64,000 bases of DNA from Novosphingobium nitrogenifigens DSM 19370 (lineage in GTDB: Bacteria; Pseudomonadota; Alphaproteobacteria; Sphingomonadales; Sphingomonadaceae): contig NZ_GL876926.1 of the NCBI RefSeq assembly GCF_000192575.1, positions 470,994 to 534,993 on the forward strand, given 5' to 3'. The position numbers and the translations under genes were made by a program. Shown piece after piece: positions 25,857 to 36,967 of this stretch. The notes under the pieces are model-generated. The model saw only the letters and a program-made list of their open reading frames with translations, searched no databases and had not been told where the DNA came from. Numbering within the stretch: position 1 is the first letter of the stretch; each line of letters begins with the position of its first letter.

Positions 25857-27530
25857 TCAGATGCGCGTGGCGTTTGCCGCCGAGAGGATCGCGCGGACGC
25901 TGGCAGTCGCGACATCCTCGTCGATGCCGACGCCCCAGACGGCCCGGCCATCGGGCGTGACGCATTCGACATAGGCCGCCGCGCGGGCGTCGCTGCCCCC
26001 GGTCAGGGCGTGTTCGGAATAGTCACGGACGTCGATGTCGATGCCGAAGCCTTCCTTGAGCGTGGCGACGACCGAGGAAATCAGCCCGTTGCCCCGACCG
26101 CTGACCGACTGGACATTGCCGTCGACGCTGATCTTGCCGGCGAAAACGCGGGTGCCGTCAGCCGACTTGGCTTCCTCATAGTCGATCAGCTGCAAGTGCT
26201 GCGGTGCGTCGAGGCGATAGACGCGGCGGAAGACCTGCCAGATGTCGCCGGCCTGCAATTCGCGGCCCAGTTCGTCGGCCAGAGCCTGAACATGGCGGCT
26301 GAAATGCGCCTGCATCTTCTTGGGCAGCTTCAGGCCCTGATCCTGTTCCAGAACCCAGGCAAAACCGCCCTTTCCGCTCTGCGAGTTGACGCGGATCACC
26401 GCTTCATAGCTGCGGCCCAAGTCAGCCGGGTCGATCGGCAGGTAAGGCACCGACCAGATCTGGTCGTTGCGCTTTTCCTGCGCAGCGAAGCCCTTCTTGA
26501 TCGCGTCCTGGTGGCTGCCGGAAAAGGCAGTGAAGACCAGTTCGCCGCCATAGGGGTGGCGCGGGTGCACGGGCAGCTGGTTGCAGTATTCGACCGTCTG
26601 GATCACTTCGTCGATGTCCGAGAAGTCCAGTTCGGGGTCGATGCCCTGCGTGTACATGTTCAGGGCGACGGTGACGAGGCAGCAGTTGCCGGTGCGCTCG
26701 CCATTGCCGAACAGGCAGCCTTCGACGCGATCGGCGCCCGCCATCAGGCCCAGTTCAGCCGCCGCAACGCCGGTGCCGCGGTCATTATGGGTGTGCAGCG
26801 AGATCACCGCACGGTCGCGGCCGGGCAGGTTGTTGCAGAAATATTCGATCTGGTCCGCATAGACGTTGGGCGTTGCCGCCTCGACCGTTGCGGGCAGGTT
26901 CAGAATGATCGGCTTTTCGACCGTCGGTTGCAGAATTTCCATGACCGCTTCGCAGCATTCGATGCTGAAATCGATCTCGGCGGTCGAGAAGGTTTCCGGG
27001 CTGTATTCGAAATGCCAGTCGGTCTGCGGGAAACGGGCGGCCTGATCACGCAGGAACGTCGCACCGGCACGGGCGATGTCCTTGATCTGCGACTGGGTCA
27101 TGCCGAACACGACTTCGCGCCACAACGGCGAAACCGCGTTGTAGACATGGACGATCGCTTGCTTGGCGCCAGCCAGGGCTTCGAACGAAGTGCGGATCAG
27201 GTCTTCGCGCGACTGGGTCAGCACCTGGACCAGAACGTCGTCGGGAATGCGTCCGGTGTCGACGAGGCCGCGGATGAAATCATATTCGGTCGCGCCCGCG
27301 CTCGGGAAACCGACTTCGATTTCCTTGACCCCGACCTTGAGCAACAGGTCGAAGAAGCGCGACTTCTTTTCGGCATCCATCGGGTCGATCAACGACTGGT
27401 TGCCGTCGCGCATGTCAGTCGACAGCCAGCGGGGAGCCTTGGTGATCGTGCGCGAGGGCCACTGGCGATTGGTCAGCGGAACCTGCGGGAACGGGCGATA
27501 CTTGACCGAGGGGTCTTTCAGCATGGTCAT
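25857..27530 (-). CDS. leuA: 2-isopropylmalate synthase
   Basis: First step of leucine synthesis: condenses 2-oxoisovalerate with acetyl-CoA. 557 residues, which with the N-terminal WLSTDMRDGNQSLIDPM fits the longer Mycobacterium-type LeuA. Metal/substrate motif RDGNQSL at 41-47 and the HTHNDRGTGVAAAELG motif in the barrel. The C-terminal regulatory domain (from about 430: QLIDYEEAKSADGTRVFAGK) is the leucine-sensing dimer region, so leucine feedback is expected. The 398-base upstream gap contains a candidate leader peptide and the terminator of ilvC. Confidence 0.95.
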   Translation of the reverse strand: MTMLKDPSVKYRPFPQVPLTNRQWPSRTITKAPRWLSTDMRDGNQSLIDPMDAEKKSRFFDLLLKVGVKEIEVGFPSAGATEYDFIRGLVDTGRIPDDVLVQVLTQSREDLIRTSFEALAGAKQAIVHVYNAVSPLWREVVFGMTQSQIKDIARAGATFLRDQAARFPQTDWHFEYSPETFSTAEIDFSIECCEAVMEILQPTVEKPIILNLPATVEAATPNVYADQIEYFCNNLPGRDRAVISLHTHNDRGTGVAAAELGLMAGADRVEGCLFGNGERTGNCCLVTVALNMYTQGIDPELDFSDIDEVIQTVEYCNQLPVHPRHPYGGELVFTAFSGSHQDAIKKGFAAQEKRNDQIWSVPYLPIDPADLGRSYEAVIRVNSQSGKGGFAWVLEQDQGLKLPKKMQAHFSRHVQALADELGRELQAGDIWQVFRRVYRLDAPQHLQLIDYEEAKSADGTRVFAGKISVDGNVQSVSGRGNGLISSVVATLKEGFGIDIDVRDYSEHALTGGSDARAAAYVECVTPDGRAVWGVGIDEDVATASVRAILSAANATRI

Positions 27531-27702
27531 GGGTGTGTGCTCTGGAACCGGAATGTTGCGGAAATATGCCGATGGCCAGGAGCGGGAATGAAGAGCGGCG
27601 TGCGCCAGTCAACGGTCCCGGACCATCTGCCTTGTCGATGCCTACCTTTTCGGTAGTCGAGTCCCCTGGGCGCCGTGCGCGCCGCGAGACCGGCGCGTCA
27701 GC

Positions 27703-27753
27703 TTACGCCCAAGGGCGAATAAGTCGCAGGGTAAGGTCCAGTTCGCGCGCCAT
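27703..27753 (-). CDS. Candidate leuA leader peptide
   Basis: 16 residues, MARELDLTLRLIRPWA, from an ATG at 27753 to a TAA. Four of sixteen codons are leucine, at every second position, plus one isoleucine, as expected of a peptide whose ribosome stalls when charged leucine tRNA is scarce. It lies 172 bases before leuA and downstream of the ilvC terminator. No good ribosome binding site precedes it, which lowers confidence. It is too short for normal gene finding. Confidence 0.5.
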   Translation of the reverse strand: MARELDLTLRLIRPWA

Positions 27754-27855
27754 GGCGACAGGCTATGGGCAATTGCGTTTCACTTGTCCAGATTGAATAC
27801 GCGCGCCTCGTTCAATTGGCGGGATATTTCTTGGACGCGGGGGCCTCGCAAAAGA

Positions 27856-27884
27856 AAAACCCCTCCCGGGAGGGGAGGGGTTTT
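27856..27884 (-). terminator. Rho-independent terminator after ilvC
   Basis: AAAACCCCTCCC and GGGAGGGGTTTT form a perfect 12-bp stem with a 5-base loop. On the minus strand the stem is followed by a T-rich tail (TTTTTCTTTT, counting bases shared with the stem). It separates the ilv operon from leuA. Confidence 0.85.
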
Positions 27885-27928
27885 CCGTCTGGTCCTGATC
27901 CCCCGGGAAAAACCCGGGGCAAAAAGGA

Positions 27929-29525
<1,597 letters not shown>

Positions 29526-29542
29526 GGCTCTATTCCAACCTT

Positions 29543-31291
29543 TCAGACCAGCGCCTTGGCGTCGTCGTCCATCGTTCCGGCAACTTCGTCGCCGTAGAGG
29601 ATCATTTCGGTATGCGCCGCGCCCGAGGGAATCATCGGGAAGCAGTTGGCTTCCTTGACCACCAGGCAGTCGACGAAGACCGGGCCGGGATGATCGATCA
29701 TGGCCTGGATCCCGGCGTCGAGTTCGTCGAGCGAGGTGATGCGAATGCCTTTCCAGCCATAGGCTTCCGCCAGCTTCACGAAGTCGGGAAGGCTGTCGGA
29801 ATAGGAATTGGAATAGCGGCTTTCGTAAGTCAGCTCCTGCCACTGACGAACCATGCCCATCCATTCGTTGTTGAGCACGAAGACCTTGACCGGCAGGCGG
29901 TACTGCGTCGCGGTGCCCAGTTCCTGGATGTTCATCTGGATCGAGGCGTCACCGGCAATGTCGATGACCAGTGCATCCGGGCACCCGGCCTGTGCGCCGA
30001 TTGCGGCAGGCAGGCCATAGCCCATGGTGCCAAGGCCGCCCGAAGTCAGCCACTTGTTGGGATTGGCGAAATGGAAGTGCTGGGCCGCCCACATCTGGTG
30101 CTGCCCGACTTCGGTGCTGATGACCGGTTCGCGGTCGCGGGTCATCTCGTAAAGGCGCTCGATTGCCTTTTGCGGCATGATTTCCTTGCCGCGCGAAGGA
30201 TAGGCCAGGCTCTGGCGCGCACGCCAGCCATCGATGCGGGCATACCACTCGGTGAGATCGGCCTTGGCGTGGCCCGCTTCCAGCCATGCCTCGATCAGCT
30301 GTTCGAGAACAATTCCGCAGTCACCGATGATCGGCAGGTCGACGCGGACGGTCTTGTTGATCGAGGCGCGGTCGATGTCGACGTGGATCTTCAGGCTGTT
30401 GGGGGCGAACGCATCGAGACGACCGGTGACGCGGTCATCGAAGCGGGCGCCGAGCGCGATGATGAGGTCGGCCTTGTTCATCGCCATGTTGGCTTCGAAC
30501 GTGCCGTGCATGCCGAGCATGCCCAGCCACGCCCGATCGCCGGCCGGAAACGCGCCGAGGCCCATCAGGGTCGAAGTGACCGGCGCGCCGATCAGCTTCT
30601 GGAAATCGCGCAGCAGACGGCTGGCTTCCGGTCCGGCATTGATGACCCCGCCGCCGGTGTAGAAAACCGGAGTCTTGGCTTTCGCGATCATGTCGATGGC
30701 GGTTGCGATGTCTTCGGCGCTGCCTGCGGTCTGCGGCGCATAGCGGGTGCGACGCTGCGGGGCGTGGCCGGTCCAGTGGGCGCTCGCGATCTGGACATCC
30801 TTGGGGATGTCGACGACGACCGGGCCGGGACGACCCGAGGTCGCGATATGGAACGCCTCGTCGATGACGGCGGCGAGTTCGGACGCGTCCTTCACCAGGT
30901 AGTTGTGCTTGGTGCAGTGACGGGTGATGCCGACGGTGTCGGCTTCCTGGAACGCATCGGTGCCGATGAGGCCGGTCGGAACCTGCCCGGTGATGACGAC
31001 CATGGGGATCGAATCCATGAACGCATCGGCAATGCCGGTGACCGCATTGGTCGCGCCCGGGCCTGAGGTGACGAGAACGACGCCGGGCTTTCCGGTCGCG
31101 CGCGCATAGCCTTCGGCGGCATGGGCGGCGCCCGCTTCGTGGCGGACCAGAATGTGGCGAAGGCGTTCATCGCCGAACAGCGCGTCGTAGATCGGCAGCA
31201 CCGCGCCGCCGGGATAGCCGAACACGAATTCGACGCCCTTGGCGACAAGGCTTTCGACCAGGATTTCAGCGCCGCTGCGCTCGGTAGTCAC
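29543..31291 (-). CDS. ilvB: Acetolactate synthase large (catalytic) subunit
   Basis: Thiamine-diphosphate enzyme for the first common step of valine, leucine and isoleucine synthesis. 582 residues from the GTG at 31291 (MTTERSGAEILVE). GAGGA nine bases upstream favours this GTG over a TTG two codons earlier. FGYPGGAVLPIYD carries the catalytic region near residue 30, with RHEAGAAHAAEGYARATG including the essential glutamate. The ThDP-binding stretch DIAGDASIQMN and NNEWMGMVRQWQELTY lie near 430-480. The name ilvI is used for the same family. Upstream lies a 283-base leader with a candidate regulatory peptide. Confidence 0.95.
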   Translation of the reverse strand: MTTERSGAEILVESLVAKGVEFVFGYPGGAVLPIYDALFGDERLRHILVRHEAGAAHAAEGYARATGKPGVVLVTSGPGATNAVTGIADAFMDSIPMVVITGQVPTGLIGTDAFQEADTVGITRHCTKHNYLVKDASELAAVIDEAFHIATSGRPGPVVVDIPKDVQIASAHWTGHAPQRRTRYAPQTAGSAEDIATAIDMIAKAKTPVFYTGGGVINAGPEASRLLRDFQKLIGAPVTSTLMGLGAFPAGDRAWLGMLGMHGTFEANMAMNKADLIIALGARFDDRVTGRLDAFAPNSLKIHVDIDRASINKTVRVDLPIIGDCGIVLEQLIEAWLEAGHAKADLTEWYARIDGWRARQSLAYPSRGKEIMPQKAIERLYEMTRDREPVISTEVGQHQMWAAQHFHFANPNKWLTSGGLGTMGYGLPAAIGAQAGCPDALVIDIAGDASIQMNIQELGTATQYRLPVKVFVLNNEWMGMVRQWQELTYESRYSNSYSDSLPDFVKLAEAYGWKGIRITSLDELDAGIQAMIDHPGPVFVDCLVVKEANCFPMIPSGAAHTEMILYGDEVAGTMDDDAKALV

Positions 31292-31303
31292 GGGCAAGAT
31301 TCC

Positions 31304-31399
31304 TCAATTCAGGCGAAGGCGGGGCGATAGCCGCATCCGCTGGCGAAAAACAGTGAAAATCCACGGCGACGCAACGGGAACGACGCCAATTGTTTCCAC
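31304..31399 (-). CDS. Possible ilvB leader peptide (weak)
   Basis: 31 codons from a GTG at 31399 (beginning VETIGVVPVASPWIFTVF) to a TGA that ends 12 bases before the ilvB start. Ten of 31 residues are Ile, Leu or Val, with a cluster near the start. A perfect 10-bp hairpin, GGCCCGGCGC/GCGCCGGGCC (31453-31483), lies upstream of it. The frame is part of a longer open stretch, so this could be chance. Confidence 0.25.
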   Translation of the reverse strand: METIGVVPVASPWIFTVFRQRMRLSPRLRLN

Positions 31400-31574
31400 C
31401 CAAGGCAGGGGCGATCCGACTCTGTCCGCATGGCGGCAGAGCCAAATATTTCGGCCCGGCGCACGCGGTTGCAGCGCCGGGCCGTCTCTCCCTCTCGGGC
31501 ACCCGAACCGGCGCAAAGGCCTGTCCGGGCAATTGAGAGGCGTGCTACGTGACATAAACATGCATGTCAAGCGG

Positions 31575-32555
31575 CTAAATGTGAAACAATATTTCCATGC
31601 GGTCGTTTTTGGCGTAATCTTCGTGCGAAAGGCGAGGCCAGCTTTCCGGCATCTGATGGCGCAACCAGGTGTATTGGCGTTTGGCATAGTTGCGCGTCGC
31701 CTGTTGCCCGGATGCGATTGCCGATTCGGCAGAAGTCTCTCCGGCGAGAAAGGCGGCGATTTCGCGCACGCCGATCGCCCGCATGACCGGCAGGTCCGGT
31801 TCGAGTCGTCGTGCCAGCAAGGCACGCACTTCCTCGATCGCCCCATCCGACCACATCGCGGCAAAGCGGCGGTCGCACCGGGCGTAAAGCCATGTCCGTT
31901 CGGGCATCAGCACCACGGACGAAAGGTCGACGCTGTCGCCGATCCCGCCTTCGCGCTCGGCCTGCCATGCGGCGAGGGGGCGCCCGGTTGATCGGACCAC
32001 TTCGAGTGCCCGCGCGATACGGGTGCTGTCTGCGGGCGCGAGGCGTGCGGCCCGTTCGGGATCTTCGCCTTGCAGGGCTTCCCACGCCTGCGCGACCGGC
32101 ATCGCGCGGACCGCGTCGCGAATGGCGGGATCGATTGCGGGGATCGGCGCGATCCCGTCGAGAAGCGTGCGGATATAAAGGCCCGTGCCGCCGACAAGGA
32201 TGGGGAGCGCGCCCATGGCGTGGGCGGCGGCGATTTCGCGTCGTGCCGCGTCGGCCCAATCGGCTGCCGAGCATGATTGCGCGCCGTCCCAGGCGCCGAA
32301 CAGGCGATGGGGAATGTCGTGCATGTCCGCATCGGTCGGGCGGGCGCTCAATATCGCAAGGTCTGCATAGACTTGGGCGCTGTCGGCGTTGATGACGACG
32401 GCCTCTCGCCCTCGCCTGCGCTCGGCAAGAGCGAGGCGGACGGCAAGATCGCTCTTGCCGCTGGCGGTCGGCCCTGCGATGAGCGCGAGCCGCGGCTTCG
32501 GCCCCTGTGCGCGTGCGTGCAGGCCATTTTGATCTGGGGAATATTCGGTGCTCAT
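31575..32555 (-). CDS. miaA: tRNA dimethylallyltransferase
   Basis: Adds a dimethylallyl group to A37 of tRNAs reading UNN codons. 326 residues. P-loop [13 protein letters not shown] near residues 27-39, followed by [12 protein letters not shown] and the [11 protein letters not shown] and [14 protein letters not shown] motifs typical of MiaA. The start at 32555 ([11 protein letters not shown]) overlaps the start of the divergent serB by 8 bases. The true start could lie closer to the P-loop (a CTG codon at residue 12), since no other ATG is available. An open frame continues upstream but is antisense to serB. Confidence 0.93.
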   Translation of the reverse strand: MSTEYSPDQNGLHARAQGPKPRLALIAGPTASGKSDLAVRLALAERRRGREAVVINADSAQVYADLAILSARPTDADMHDIPHRLFGAWDGAQSCSAADWADAARREIAAAHAMGALPILVGGTGLYIRTLLDGIAPIPAIDPAIRDAVRAMPVAQAWEALQGEDPERAARLAPADSTRIARALEVVRSTGRPLAAWQAEREGGIGDSVDLSSVVLMPERTWLYARCDRRFAAMWSDGAIEEVRALLARRLEPDLPVMRAIGVREIAAFLAGETSAESAIASGQQATRNYAKRQYTWLRHQMPESWPRLSHEDYAKNDRMEILFHI

Positions 32556-33432
32556 TGCCCGCCTGATAGCAGACACGGAAACGCTTGGTGACCGGCTTGC
32601 GCTCGCCATGGAGGAAATCGAGGAGAAAGGCGGCGAAGTGACCGGCGCCGGAATGCTCGATTCCAATCCCGACGTGCTCGAACTCGAAGTGGCCGAGAGC
32701 GATGCCGAGACCGTTCGCGGCATTCTCGACGCGCATTTCCCCGATTCCGACCTGCTGATTTCCAATGGGCCGATCACGTTGCCCGGGCTGTTCATCTCGG
32801 ACATGGATTCGACCATGATCGGGCAGGAATGCATCGATGAACTCGCCGATTTCGCCGGGATCAAGGCGCAGATTGCCGAGATCACCGAACGCGCGATGCA
32901 GGGTGAGCTCGATTTCGCTGCCGCCTTGCGCGAGCGGGTCGGTCTCTTGCAGGGGCTTTCGGCCGGGGCGATCGAGCAGTGTCTCGATGAACGCATTCGC
33001 CCGATGCCCGGTGCCGCGACGCTGGTGCGCACGCTCAAATCGCTGGGCGCCCATACCGTGCTCGTGACGGGGGGCTTCCACTCTTTTGCCGACACCGTCG
33101 CGGCAGCGCTGGGCTTCGATCGCGTGGTCGGCAACCGGCTTGCGGTTGAAGGCGGCGTCCTGACCGGCCATGTGATCGGCGACATCGTCGACAGCTCGGT
33201 CAAGCGCGCGGTACTGCTGGAAGAAGTCGCGCGTCTGGGCGAGGGGACCGTGAGTCTTGCGACCGGTGACGGCGCCAATGACATTCCCATGATTGTTGCG
33301 GCGACTCACGGGATTGCCTATCGTGCCAAGGCAAAGGCCCGCGCGGCGGCTGACGGTCGCATCGATCGCGGCGATTTGACTGCGATTCTCGATCTTTACG
33401 GCGTGCCGCAGGATCGTTGGGTCCGCGATTGA
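32548..33432 (+). CDS. serB: Phosphoserine phosphatase
   Basis: Last step of serine synthesis. 294 residues. An N-terminal ACT-like region (1-80) precedes the HAD domain. The nucleophile motif DMDST is at 85-89 ([20 protein letters not shown]), TGGFHSFAD carries the second HAD motif, and [10 protein letters not shown] the metal-binding fourth motif. The GTG start at 32548 overlaps the start of miaA on the other strand. An ATG at 32608 would delete part of the ACT region. Confidence 0.94.
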   Translation: MLIARLIADTETLGDRLALAMEEIEEKGGEVTGAGMLDSNPDVLELEVAESDAETVRGILDAHFPDSDLLISNGPITLPGLFISDMDSTMIGQECIDELADFAGIKAQIAEITERAMQGELDFAAALRERVGLLQGLSAGAIEQCLDERIRPMPGAATLVRTLKSLGAHTVLVTGGFHSFADTVAAALGFDRVVGNRLAVEGGVLTGHVIGDIVDSSVKRAVLLEEVARLGEGTVSLATGDGANDIPMIVAATHGIAYRAKAKARAAADGRIDRGDLTAILDLYGVPQDRWVRD

Positions 33433-33440
33433 CGAATCTG

Positions 33441-33456
33441 CTTACATCAATGTAAG
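33441..33456. promoter_or_regulatory. Palindromic candidate operator upstream of coq4
   Basis: CTTACAT-CA-ATGTAAG, two 7-base arms around a 2-base centre, 9 bases after serB and 28 bases before the coq4 start. The spacing and AT-rich arms resemble operators of TetR-family repressors. No TetR gene is visible in the window, so the regulator is unknown. Confidence 0.5.
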
Positions 33457-33484
33457 TTGCGGCGGTTCAAGAGGTTGATCCGTC

Positions 33485-34321
33485 ATGACCGCCGCAACCG
33501 ACCTACCCTTTGCCGACTTGCCCTTGTTCGATGACCGTCGCCCGGTGCTGCGCATGCGCCCGGGCAAGGCGCTTCATCATTTTCGCCGCCTGTTGAAGGA
33601 CAAGGAGCGGACCGAGGAAGTCTTTCCGATTTTCGAGGCTCTGCCGTGGAGCGGGATGCGCGGCGCGGCGACTCGTTTTCTGCTCAGTCCGCAGGGGCGC
33701 TACTTGTCCGGGCGGGAGCCGTTCCTCCCGGCGCTGCTCGACGATCACGCGGCCTTGCGGCGCATGGCGCCGGGGTCTCTTGCCCATGCCTATTGCGATT
33801 TCATGGAAAGCGAAGGGCTGACCGCGCAAGGGCTGGCGGATGAATTCGCCAAATTCGCCAAAGGCAAGCCGCCGTTCCACGACCGGTTCCAATGGTACCT
33901 CAACCGGGTGCGTGACGTGCACGACTTGCTGCATGTCCTGACCGGCTATGGGCGCGATGCGCTTGGCGAAGCATGCGTGCTGGCGTTCACTTATGGGCAG
34001 CAGCCGAGCCCCGCACACTTGTTCATCGGCTATATGGCCGCGTTCAACATCAGGAAGACGGTGGCAAGTCCGGCGCCCGTGCTGCGTGCGGTTCGTGAGG
34101 CGCACAAGTCGGGGCAGGGATGTCCGCGCTTGTGCGAACAGGCGATCGGCGATCTCCTGCCCTTGCCGATCGAGGACGTGCGTCGCCGTCTGAAGATCGC
34201 GCCGCCGATGCAGTATCGGCGTGCCCATGCGATCTGGAAGGGGATGGGAATCGATCCCTACAATTTGCTCGGACGCGATCTGTCCGGCGGCGATTCGGGC
34301 GCATTGCCTCAGGCTGCCTGA
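33485..34321 (+). CDS. coq4: Coq4 family ubiquinone biosynthesis protein
   Basis: 278 residues. The zinc motif HDxxH-x11-E is intact: H146, D147, H150 and E162 in VHDLLHVLTGYGRDALGE, the defining signature of Coq4. Coq4 supports ubiquinone synthesis; in several organisms it is credited with C1 decarboxylation and hydroxylation of the quinone ring. The protein is probably membrane-associated rather than integral. A perfect palindrome lies in front of the gene and a strong terminator directly after it, so it is probably a one-gene transcription unit. Confidence 0.85.
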   Translation: MTAATDLPFADLPLFDDRRPVLRMRPGKALHHFRRLLKDKERTEEVFPIFEALPWSGMRGAATRFLLSPQGRYLSGREPFLPALLDDHAALRRMAPGSLAHAYCDFMESEGLTAQGLADEFAKFAKGKPPFHDRFQWYLNRVRDVHDLLHVLTGYGRDALGEACVLAFTYGQQPSPAHLFIGYMAAFNIRKTVASPAPVLRAVREAHKSGQGCPRLCEQAIGDLLPLPIEDVRRRLKIAPPMQYRRAHAIWKGMGIDPYNLLGRDLSGGDSGALPQAA

Positions 34322-34342
34322 GCCTTCATGGGGAAGTTTCGG

Positions 34343-34376
34343 AAAGAGGGAGCCGCGCGGTCGCGGCTCCCTCTTT
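34343..34376. terminator. Bidirectional terminator between coq4 and purL
   Basis: AAAGAGGGAGCCGCG and CGCGGCTCCCTCTTT form a perfect 15-bp stem closed by a 4-base loop. T-rich ends are present on both strands, so it can end both the coq4 (+) and purL (-) transcripts. Confidence 0.9.
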
Positions 34377-34380
34377 CTGA

Positions 34381-36564
34381 TCAGGCTTCCATCCAGTCGC
34401 GGAAGAACGCTTCGTTGCGTTCCTTGAGCGCGGCGACGGACACAGTCGTTCCCGCACCCTTGATCGCGCTGCCGCCGGTCACGCCGAGGCGCTGCACCGA
34501 GACGCCCGAGGCCGACAGTTCGACGCCGGCCGGGGTGGTCACGATATAGCGGCCCTGGTCTTCACCAAAGGCGGTCGCGGCGTCGGCAATGCCTTCGACC
34601 GAACAACCGATGCCGCTGGACATGGCCATTTCGGCAAGCGCGACCAGCAGGCCGCCGTCGGAAATGTCGTGAACGGCAGTGACGCTGCCGTCGGCGATCA
34701 ACTGGCGCACGAATTCGCCGTTGCGGCGTTCGGCGTCGAGATCGACGGGCGGCGGGTTGCCGTCTTCACGGCCATGGGCTTCGCGCAGCCACAGCGACTG
34801 CCCCAGATGGCCGGGCATTCCGCCGATCAGCCAGATCGTTTCGCCTTCGGCCTTGAAGGGAATGGTCGCCATCTTTTCGTGGTCGATCATCAGGCCGACA
34901 CCGCCGATGGCCGGAGTCGGAAGGATCGCGCTGCCGCCGCCGGTCGCCTTCGATTCGTTGTAGAGCGAGACGTTGCCCGACACGATCGGATAGTCGAGCG
35001 CACGGCAGGCATCGCCCATCCCGCGCAGGGCTTCGACGATCTGGGCCATGATTTCCGGGCGCTGCGGGTTGGCGAAGTTGAGGCAGTTGGTAATCGCGAG
35101 CGGCGTCGCGCCGACCGCGCAGATGTTCCGCCAGGTTTCCGCGACCGCCTGCTTCCCGCCTTCATAGGGGTCGGCATAGCAATAGCGCGGGGTGCAGTCG
35201 GTGCTGATCGCGAGCGCCTTTTGCGACCCGTGAACGCGTACGACGGCCGCGTCGCCACCCGACTTCTGCAGGGTGTCGGCGCCGACCTGACTGTCGTACT
35301 GTTCGAAGATCCAGCGGCGATTGGCAAGGTCGGGGCTGCCGATCAGGCTGAGAAGATCGGCCGAGAGATCCTCGCTCGCAGGCACTTCGCCGAGCGGCTT
35401 GACCGCAGCCCAGACCTTGTAGTCGTCGAGCGAAAGGTGCGGGCGTTCATACAGCGGCGCTTCGTCGGCGAGCGGGTCGAGCGGAATGTCGCAAACGACC
35501 TCGCCGTTCCATTCGAGCACCATGCGGCCGGTGTCGGTGACTTCGCCGATGACCGCGAAGTCGAGTTCCCATTTGCGGAAAATCGCCTCTGCCATCGGCT
35601 CCTTGCCGGGCTTGAGGACCATGAGCATGCGCTCCTGGCTTTCCGAAAGCATCATTTCATAGGGCGTCATGCCGGTTTCGCGACAGGGCACCTTGTTCAT
35701 GTCGAGACGGATGCCCGCGCCGCCCTTGCTCGCCATTTCGACCGAACTGGAAGTCAGGCCGGCCGCGCCCATGTCCTGAATGGCGACGATCGCGTCGGTT
35801 GCCATCAGTTCGAGGCAGGCTTCGATCAGGAGCTTTTCGGTGAAGGGGTCGCCGACCTGCACGGTCGGGCGCTTTTCGTCGCTCTTGTCGTCGAAATCGG
35901 CGCTGGCCATGGTTGCGCCGTGAATGCCGTCGCGGCCGGTCTTGGACCCGACATAGACGATCGGATTGCCGAGGCCCGTTGCAGCCGAATAGAAAATGCG
36001 GTCGGTGTCGGCGACGCCCACGGTCATCGCGTTGACCAGGATGTTGCCGTCATAGGCCTTGTGGAAATTGGTTTCCCCGCCGACGGTGGGCACGCCCACG
36101 CAGTTGCCGTAACCGCCGATCCCGGCGACGACGCCCTGGACGAGATGCTTCATCTTGGGGTGGTCGGGGCGGCCGAAGCGCAGGGCGTTCATGTTGGCGA
36201 CCGGCCGGGCGCCCATGGTGAAGACGTCGCGCAGAATACCGCCGACCCCGGTCGCTGCGCCCTGGTAGGGTTCGATGTAGCTGGGGTGGTTGTGGCTTTC
36301 CATCTTGAAGATGGCGGCCTGTCCGTCGCCGATGTCGATGACACCCGCGTTCTCGCCCGGACCGCAGATGACCCAGGGGGCCTGCGTCGGCAGTTTCTTC
36401 AGGTGAACACGGCTCGACTTGTACGAACAGTGTTCGGACCACATCACCGAGAAGATGCCGAGCTCGACAAGGTTCGGCTCGCGTCCGAGTGCGTGGAGCA
36501 CGCGGGCATATTCTTCCTCGGTCAGACCGTGGGCGGCGACGGTTTCGGGCGTGATGGCAGACAT
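34381..36564 (-). CDS. purL: Phosphoribosylformylglycinamidine synthase subunit PurL
   Basis: ATP-dependent amidation step of purine synthesis, working with PurQ and PurS. 727 residues, the small-PurL form. [11 protein letters not shown] is near residue 41, [21 protein letters not shown] and [22 protein letters not shown] in the N-terminal half (each given only as landmarks). [10 protein letters not shown] appears in the C-terminal half. The start at 36564 begins [19 protein letters not shown], as in related enzymes. A longer frame begins at 36765 but reads into the xseB promoter region. Neither purQ nor purS is in the window. Confidence 0.96.
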   Translation of the reverse strand: MSAITPETVAAHGLTEEEYARVLHALGREPNLVELGIFSVMWSEHCSYKSSRVHLKKLPTQAPWVICGPGENAGVIDIGDGQAAIFKMESHNHPSYIEPYQGAATGVGGILRDVFTMGARPVANMNALRFGRPDHPKMKHLVQGVVAGIGGYGNCVGVPTVGGETNFHKAYDGNILVNAMTVGVADTDRIFYSAATGLGNPIVYVGSKTGRDGIHGATMASADFDDKSDEKRPTVQVGDPFTEKLLIEACLELMATDAIVAIQDMGAAGLTSSSVEMASKGGAGIRLDMNKVPCRETGMTPYEMMLSESQERMLMVLKPGKEPMAEAIFRKWELDFAVIGEVTDTGRMVLEWNGEVVCDIPLDPLADEAPLYERPHLSLDDYKVWAAVKPLGEVPASEDLSADLLSLIGSPDLANRRWIFEQYDSQVGADTLQKSGGDAAVVRVHGSQKALAISTDCTPRYCYADPYEGGKQAVAETWRNICAVGATPLAITNCLNFANPQRPEIMAQIVEALRGMGDACRALDYPIVSGNVSLYNESKATGGGSAILPTPAIGGVGLMIDHEKMATIPFKAEGETIWLIGGMPGHLGQSLWLREAHGREDGNPPPVDLDAERRNGEFVRQLIADGSVTAVHDISDGGLLVALAEMAMSSGIGCSVEGIADAATAFGEDQGRYIVTTPAGVELSASGVSVQRLGVTGGSAIKGAGTTVSVAALKERNEAFFRDWMEA

Positions 36565-36703
36565 GGCCAGCGCCTCTAGACTATCACGCGGCAAAGCGGC
36601 ACCCGGTTTTTTATCGTCGAGCGCTTGTTTGTGGGGTGTGGTTTGCCCGCAGCGAAGCCTTGCGTCCGGGCAGCGGGCTTGACCCTTTGCGCGCGGCCCG
36701 TCA

Positions 36704-36967
36704 ATGGTCGCCCCGATGACAACCCAATCCGAAATCAGCGCGCTCTCTTTCGAGGAAGCGCTCAAGGCTCTCGAAGACGTGGTGCGTCGCCTCGAAAGCG
36801 GTGAGGCGCCTCTGGACGAATCGATCGAACTTTATGCGAAGGGCGATGCCCTGCGCGCGCATTGCCAGGCCCGCCTCGACGCGGCCCAGGCACGGATCGA
36901 GGCGATTGTCGCCGATCGCGATGGCCGCGCGACCGGAACCCGCACTTTCGACGAGAACCAGGCATGA
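36704..36967 (+). CDS. xseB: Exodeoxyribonuclease VII small subunit
   Basis: Small partner of the XseA nuclease that degrades single-stranded DNA into oligonucleotides. 87 residues; the core [25 protein letters not shown] is the XseB signature (landmark [16 protein letters not shown]). Mostly helical. ATG at 36704 or 36716 can serve as the start. The stop overlaps the ispA start (ATGA), a common arrangement in alphaproteobacteria. Confidence 0.93.
   Translation: MVAPMTTQSEISALSFEEALKALEDVVRRLESGEAPLDESIELYAKGDALRAHCQARLDAAQARIEAIVADRDGRATGTRTFDENQA

Larger units (their letters stand above)
27531..27928 (-). promoter_or_regulatory. Intergenic leader region between ilvC and leuA
   Basis: About 400 bases without a protein gene. 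From the ilvC side it holds a small hairpin at 27901-27919 (CCCCGGG-A5-CCCGGGG), a strong terminator at 27856-27884 and a 16-codon leucine-rich open frame (27703-27753). Three inverted repeats follow before leuA: GCGCCG/CGGCGC (27670-27696), CTACC/GGTAG (27642-27656) and GGTCC/GGACC (27614-27624). These could form alternative structures of an attenuator. No clear U tract follows any of the last three. Confidence 0.5.

Noticed and set aside
25800..27656. Long plus-strand open frame opposite leuA
   Set aside because: LeuA on the minus strand has complete catalytic motifs. The opposite frame is a shadow.
31567..33309. Long minus-strand frames spanning miaA and serB
   Set aside because: Only the part to 32555 has MiaA motifs; the rest is antisense to serB.
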